A DNA stretch of 64,000 nt from Talinum fruticosum. Its lineage: Eukaryota; Streptophyta; Magnoliopsida; Caryophyllales; Talinaceae. The notes under the pieces are model-generated. The model made no database searches. It was not told where the DNA came from and saw only the letters and a program-made list of their open reading frames with translations. Location of the stretch: NCBI GenBank assembly GCA_021018815.1, contig JAITYX010000025.1:6443501-6507500 (forward strand), in the 5' to 3' direction. Of the stretch, positions 58,519-64,000 are shown one piece after another. Numbering within the stretch: position 1 is the stretch's first letter; each line of letters starts with the position of its first letter. The translations under genes and the position numbers were made by a program.

Positions 58519-58900
58519 AACATCCATTTGATACAATTTAATAGACATGCTGGATGCAAATGCCAACAATATTCTAATAGCTTCAATTCTGGCAACAGTG
58601 CAAAGGTTTCCCTACAATCAATCTCTTCTTCTTGATTGTAAACTTAAGCCACAAGTCTACCCTTGTTTCGACTACCACCCCACCTTCATCCAGCTTGTTC
58701 TTGAAAACCCATTTGGTTCCTATGACTGGGTGGTCGAAGGTCGTTTGGTCGAGTCCGGACTTGGTTTCTTTCGAATCGATTGAGTTCCTCTTGCATGGCC
58801 TCTACTCATTCAGGTTCATTTAGGGCCTCTAGTGCATTTCTAGGTTCAGTTAATGAAATGAATGCAATGAATGCATATAGATTTTGAAGAGAGGAACGAG
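58519..58900 (-). pseudogene. Truncated copia RT (N-terminal part)
   Basis: Minus strand. Contains the VIGTKWVFKNKLDEGG-type opening (about 58700-58760) and the LRLEYCWHLH-type segment up to the QMDVK region, where it stops at the junction with the chromovirus LTR. The catalytic YVDD part is missing. Confidence 0.82.
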
Positions 58901-58984
58901 TTCTTACCCCACTGTTGATATCGGATAGTATAATTTCTAGTGGATGACTAGAAGTGAACTTGAATGCTCTACCGTTCTCTCGAT

Positions 58985-60100
58985 TCACAAGATTTGTGGG
59001 CTGAGCTTCCTGATTTTCGAAGCTTGTTCCGAGTGATCTTCTTCATTAGCTTGTTCATTCCGAGCAGGCTCTTGAGTTGTTTCATTCCGAGTCACTTCGT
59101 TCCGAGTGACTTCATTCCGAGCCGGTTGAGCTTGAGTCTTATGTTCATCATTATCATCTTCTCTGCTGAGCTTCAAGTCTAAGTATGAAGACGCACTTGG
59201 TTTTTCCTGTTCAAGCTCATCAAATACAACGTGGATGCTTTCTTCCACTTTGTTAGTTCTCTTATTAAAAATGCGATAAGCTTTACTGTGAGATGAATAA
59301 CCTAGAAAAATACCTTCATCTCGACCGAGCATCAAACTTGGTCGAGTGATCCTTACCATTGTTGTGAACGAAACACTTACTTCCAAATGGTCTGAAATAG
59401 GAAATATTTGGTTTCTTCCATTTGTAGAGCTCATAAGGTGTTTTCTTCGATATGGGTCCGATGAGGCATCTGTTCGAGTGTAATTGGTCGTGTTGACTGC
59501 CTCACCCTAGAAATAGTAAGGTAAGTTGTGCTCAATCATCATCGTCCTTGCTATTTCTTCAAGAGTTTTGTTCTTTCTCTACACTACTCCATTTTGTTGA
59601 GGAGTTCTTGGTGCTGAGAAGTTGTGAGAGATTCCATTCTTATCGCAAAACTCGAGAATTCCGAGTAATCAAACTATCTTCCATGGTCGGTTCGATTCTC
59701 TCGAATATAAGTCTATGACTCAACTTGGATTTTTCGCAGAGCTTGCTGAACTCCTTGAATGCTTCATTTTTGTGCTTAAGAAAACACACCCAGGTAAATC
59801 GTGAATAATCATCAATAATAACAAATATATATGATTTACCTCCGAGACTCTTAACTGGGATTTCACCATATAAGTCCATATGTAGCAGCTCAAGCACTTT
59901 GGATGTGGAAACTGTCTTCAGAGATTTGAATGAAGATCCGACTTGTTTCTCTCTTGTGCAACCTTCGCAAACTTTATCTTTTTCAAAAACACAGCTTAGG
60001 TAAACCTCTAACCATACCATGAGATGCCAATTTCTTGATAGTATGCATGCTAATATGGCCTAATCTACGATGCTATGTCCATGAGTCATCATGAAGAGAT
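58985..60100 (-). pseudogene. Integrase of the truncated copia
   Basis: Minus strand. The zinc region lies at about 60085-59945 (H pair near 60070; CEGCTREK near 59955). The core starts at about 59900 with VIIDDYSRFTW. The region of the second Asp is frame-shifted near 59690, and the GVVERKN-equivalent lies near 59590. A C-terminal SYRIFNK-type segment (59270) follows, with a hydrophilic linker to RT that repeats RNEVTRNE-type units (59080-59130). Confidence 0.8.
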
Positions 60101-62046
60101 GCTTTTAAGCAAGATAAATTCTGACTCGGGTCGAAAGAGGAATAATATAAGTGTTACCCGATCTTTTACCCGATAGTTTGATCTCCTTGGTGGTAACATC
60201 GAAATGTAACAGATTGGTTTGAGTGAATCTTACCTCTTGACCTTTATCGCACAATTGAGAGATGCTAAGCGGATTGTACTTTAATCCTTTGACAAGGTAA
60301 ACTGGACTAACCAGATTTGAATGACTTTGGGTTTAGTCCGATTCTGAGTCTTTTCTTTAGAGAACCGAGTCCGTGTCTCTTTCTTTTTGAGAAAATTTCC
60401 TTTGGAAACCGAAGAAAATGGTTTCTTCTTGTAAACTGCTCTGGCCTTAGTCCTTCCTTAATTTTTATGAATGGGACCATGCTCAGCTTTCCTGAACTTT
60501 ACAGCTTGTGGAATCCTTTTTGAATAGTTCTAAGTAGGAATTGGATTCCTCCTCTTTGTTGAAACCAAGACCTTCTTTTCTGAAGGAGACACATTGAGAT
60601 CCTAAGAGCATGTCATGGTTTTTCCGACCTTGAGTAAATTTTAAGACCAGATCTTGAGACTCAATGAGCTTTTGCTTTAGTCGCTCATTTTCTTTTCTGA
60701 GTAACTCGGACTCGGCCTCATTGGATTGAGCACTAGTCTTGAGTTCTCTCGAGTGTAAATCTCAGCTTTTCTAATTCATTTTTCAAAGGAATGCTCTCGA
60801 AGAAATTGACTCAAGTTTTTCTTTGAAACGAGAAGAGTCGAATTAGACTTTTCTTCCAAAGTAAAAATATACTTAGCCAAATCAACCTTGGAGAATTTGA
60901 GGAAATATTCAATTACCTCTTGAGGATTAGAATCCTCATTGTCCGATTCTTAGTCCGACTCGTTTGAGCTTCCGAGTCGGAGATTACCATAAGACATTTT
61001 GAGTCGTCTCGAGTCCTCGTAATCTTCCGATGAGTCCTCATCGCTCCATGTTGCCATCATAGCCTTTTTCTTCTTTCTCGTCCCTTTTTCTCTTTGGACA
61101 GTCTTTGACTATGTGGTCTTTGCTACCACACTCAAAACATCCAGAATTCTTAGTTAAAGATAACTTTGAAGGAGAAGAATACTTACCTTTCCTCGTCCTT
61201 CTTATCTTTCTTGTAGAATTCTTCTTTTGGCCTTTTATCCCATCTTTTGTGCTTCATTATTCTCTTGAAACCTCTTGCAATAAGTGCCATGGGATCCTCT
61301 TCCGAGTTGAGGAACTCAGATTTGCTTCTCGGGTTTTCGAGGCTTTCGGTGCTATGTTCTTTTTGTGTCTGCCCTCAGCATCCTCCTCTTCCAAGTGGAT
61401 TTCAGGAGTGAGAAGCTTCCCAATGAGCTCGTCCGGCTTTAGAAGTGATAGGTTCCGAGCCTCCTCTATGGCAGTCACCTTGGGACCCCATCTTCTCTTT
61501 GGTAGGCTTCGAGTATCTTTCGCACATTTCCTCGTGGGTAATCTTCTTACCCAGAGATTTGAGATTGTTGGTAATCTCGAGTAAATCGAATGAACATCCG
61601 AGTGATGTTCTTTTCTCGGCTTCATCTTGAATAGCTCATATTTATGAAGATATTGACTGATCTTCACTTGTCTCGACCCGACTTGTGGCTTTATAAGTGT
61701 TGACCAGTGTGTCCCACACTTCTTTGGCTGAATCACGAGCGGATACTCGATTATATTCTTCCGAGCCGATAGCACACATCGGAATGTTCATTGCCTTGAA
61801 GTTCATTTCGAACTTCTCTCGCTTCACCTGGAGTGAACTCGGCCTTAGTCTTGGGAATGATTCTAAATTCTTCTGTCTTCATGGGAACGTAATTTCCTTG
61901 TTGTATGATGTCCCAAACATCTTTATCTTGATCCAGGAGGAAGCATTCCATGAGCTTCTTCCAAGTGCACGAAATTTGATCCTTTGAAATTTGGTGGTCT
62001 CGCTGGAAGATCTTCCTTCATCGAACTCTCCGTTGTTCCGACCCAT
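60100..62046 (-). pseudogene. Gag and pre-integrase region of the truncated copia, protease core deleted
   Basis: Minus strand. Gag ATG at 62046 (MGRNNGEFDEG). A capsid-like part (IGSEEYNRVSARDSAKEVWD, 61700-61790; LEEEDAE region near 61380) follows, then the zinc-knuckle region near 61110-61140 and an acidic segment with Ser/Glu repeats at 60940-61040. At about 60315 the sequence jumps from the basic region before the protease straight to the VKGLKYNPLSIS-type segment after it. About 280-300 bp, including D-S-G, are missing compared with 28700-28990 of the inner copy. Confidence 0.8.
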
Positions 62047-62106
62047 TTGATCTTTAAACCTTTGGATGGTTAGATCCTTTCTGAAAGGCTAGTCTCTTAT
62101 ACCAAT

Positions 62107-63714
62107 TGAAGGTTTTCTCGGGAGAGTCTCGAGTCACCCTAGAGGGGGTGAATAGGGTGATGGAGGATTTTCGTGAAGATTGAGCTCTTTTTGCCAAAGT
62201 AGAAACGAAGGCGATTCTCGAGTCTAAAACAAAGTTAGAAAAGTATGAACTCGGAATCTCAGAAAAAGTAAGGAAGCGATTCAAGTCTGCAGCTAAGAAA
62301 ATGTCTTAGTCTAGAATATACTCGTAAAGTAAAGACACGTAGATTACGTGGAAACCCTCCCGAGGCAGAAAACCACGGATCGTGCTAATCCAAGCACGAA
62401 GTCAAATCTACTATTTTGAGTCCCCAAAATACCGTAGACCGATCGAACCTGAGTTGCTCCCTTAGATAACTCTTTACAAGTTTTTCCTAGACTCGAAGTT
62501 CCCTTATCTCGATCTAGTACTTCCTAGCCGAGATCACCCTTACAGGTAGGGACAACCGAGCTGAGTTAACCCTTACAGCTTAGTCAAGGGACCTTACTTA
62601 GAAAGTAAGAAGAAAGTGTTTGTAACTAAGTACAAGACCTTACAACTTAGAAAGTAATGAATTACAGAGTGGGAGTTGTACGTAGAAGATTGAGAATGAA
62701 TACAATGACTTTGCTCAAGTATATGTATTAACAACAGGTTTGGCAATCTTCAAGTCTTGTGAGTTGGCTTCCTTTTATAGATGACCAGGAAGAGTAGCCG
62801 TTATCTCCATCTTCCGACTGGAAGTCCTTTGTGATCGTTATTGACGACTTTCCGAGTCACTCAAAAGTATCCGTTGAAATATGAACGTTGGACAACAGTT
62901 CTTAACTTCTTTGGAAGTCCCAAAACCACTGGTGGTGTCTTAAAATATAAGGTGGAAACCACCGTTAAGCTTTGCGTTTTAGTTTTCCAGATTTGGAAAC
63001 AGACATGCCCCGACACAATTTTCTGGGGCTAGGTCGAGAAGGGGAAAAGCCATGTCTCGCTGGTGATTTGACGTTTTGAAGCCGGTTACTTTTGTATTTC
63101 AAAAAGTGTATCCTCATTTGAATAACCTACAAAAGTAAATCAAATTGGTTCTCAAAGTATAAAATACTTTGGTCCAAGAATAGACACAGATAATAATATA
63201 ATTAAGATAATTGACTCGACTAATTATCTCGAGTCGAAAAGGAATGGAATTTTCTGAGTCTAATATCCATGAAACTCAAAATTCCATCTGATTTAGTCTA
63301 AGCAAGAATTAAGTTATACAATTAATATCGAGTGAAACAAACTTGATCTAGACTAAGCATGGTTCGGACTAGAAGCACCGACTACAATAGAATAGGACTT
63401 ATAACACGAGGTCGGACCTGAGTGCGGTTAAGCGAAATACTAGTCACTTCAACATGCGATAAATCTAAGTGATGAGGGACACGGAACCGAGTGAGACAGC
63501 GTGGGTGCATATCTCGTTTTCCGAGTCACTTAGAGACAAGCAAGAAATACATGAAGTCAATGTCATATCACTTAAAGAAAAATACTATATCACTCGGAAA
63601 AGTTTCTAAGGTACAGAGAATGCCTTGGAATCAAAACTCTATAAGTGAGAAATTCTTATACCTGATTCCTTTGTTAGAACTCGAAAAGTGCGAGAGCAGT
63701 TGTCCGAGTCTTCA
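62107..63714 (-). repeat. 5' LTR of the truncated copia
   Basis: 1608 bp; the minus-strand start TGAAGACTCGG ends at 63714 on the + strand, and the end CCTTCA is at 62107. TATAAAAG at 62772-62779. The primer site next to it (62091-62106) reads TTGGTATAAGAGACT, further from the tRNA-Met match than in the other two copies. Confidence 0.9.
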
Positions 63715-64000
63715 TACATGTATTCGCCCATATGTAAAGGGACAGCTTTGAATATTGAATGAACATTGAGCTTGTAATGCTCTTTCCCCTTTTGAATTCT
63801 CAATTTCTTTATCCAAGTGTGGCATACTTGGTGGTGCTCCTTTGAGTCCTTTAATCTTACTAGTGGTGTGACTGTATCTAGCTAGATTTTAGGTGCCTTA
63901 AGATTTTTCAAGGTGGTGATTTACGTATCCTTGGAAACCTTAGTCTATCCAGTTACTCACTTTCAAAAATCCATATCTCCCAAACCATGAGTCACCTTCA
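63715..64000. other. Unassigned flank
   Basis: Sequence beyond the truncated copia LTR. It does not match the missing part of the chromovirus LTR. One minus-strand frame is open for most of the stretch but I recognise no family. Confidence 0.4.

Larger units (their letters stand above)
58519..63714 (-). mobile_element. Truncated third copy of the SIRE-type copia family
   Basis: Minus strand: 5' LTR 62107-63714, primer site, gag from 62046, pre-integrase and integrase, and the start of RT, cut off at 58519. The rest of RT, RNase H, Env-like ORF and 3' LTR are absent. The protease catalytic region is also deleted near 60315. Its LTR start (TGAAGACTCGGACAACTGC) is of the inner-copy U3 subtype. 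Confidence 0.9.

Noticed and set aside
58080..58595. 171-codon minus-strand open frame that looks like a fusion protein
   Set aside because: It joins the end of truncated copia RT to LTR sequence across the 58518 junction; a by-product of the deletion.

Overview
This window is plant nuclear DNA, almost certainly from a large, repeat-rich flowering-plant genome. It holds CACTA, L1-type LINE, Ty3/gypsy (Tat and chromovirus) and Ty1/copia (SIRE/Maximus-type) sequences. I find no intact host gene, tRNA, rRNA or CRISPR array. Essentially every protein signal belongs to a transposable element, and nearly all the genes are broken by stops and 1-base shifts.

Layout. (1) 1-5881: the 3' part of a CACTA (En/Spm) DNA transposon on the + strand, with a decayed TNP2-type transposase and a second, five-exon Transposase_24-like gene, ending in a subterminal repeat block and a CACTA terminus. 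(2) 5884-5990: a long (AAT)n/(ATT)n palindrome, then a MITE-like piece. (3) 6216-6361 and 47364-47905: two halves of one L1-type LINE endonuclease domain on the - strand, split by 41 kb of later insertions. (4) 6362-47363: a minus-strand Tat-lineage gypsy element with matching 5-bp target duplications (AGAAC). It carries gag-PR-RT on the right, RNase H-integrase on the left, and an antisense plant-mobile-domain (PMD) gene with its own TATA box between integrase and 3' LTR. (5) 16341-38104: a SIRE-type copia element inserted into the Tat RT (TSD AGTTT). A second, younger copy of the same family (25347-36200, TSD AGGGG) is inserted into the first. (6) 43857-46653: a solo-LTR-like insertion in the Tat 5' LTR. 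(7) 47911-58518: a minus-strand chromovirus of Tekay/Del type with a chromodomain and a tandem duplication inside RT. (8) 58519-63714: a minus-strand, truncated third copy of the SIRE-type family, fused to the broken chromovirus LTR at a 4-bp microhomology. (9) 63715-64000: unassigned flank.

Relative ages follow from the nesting: the LINE is oldest, then the Tat element, then the outer copia, then the inner copia. By eye, LTR pair divergence agrees: the inner copia LTRs are closer to each other than the outer pair.

The points most worth a second look are the antisense PMD gene with its own core promoter, a TATA/pyrimidine-rich block conserved upstream of the Env-like ORF in both complete copia copies, the conserved inverted repeats in the copia LTRs, the RT duplication, and an odd, recurrent substitution pattern at CTCGG/CCGAG that looks more like a base-calling effect than ordinary mutation. 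All family assignments are from motif reading; no database search was run.
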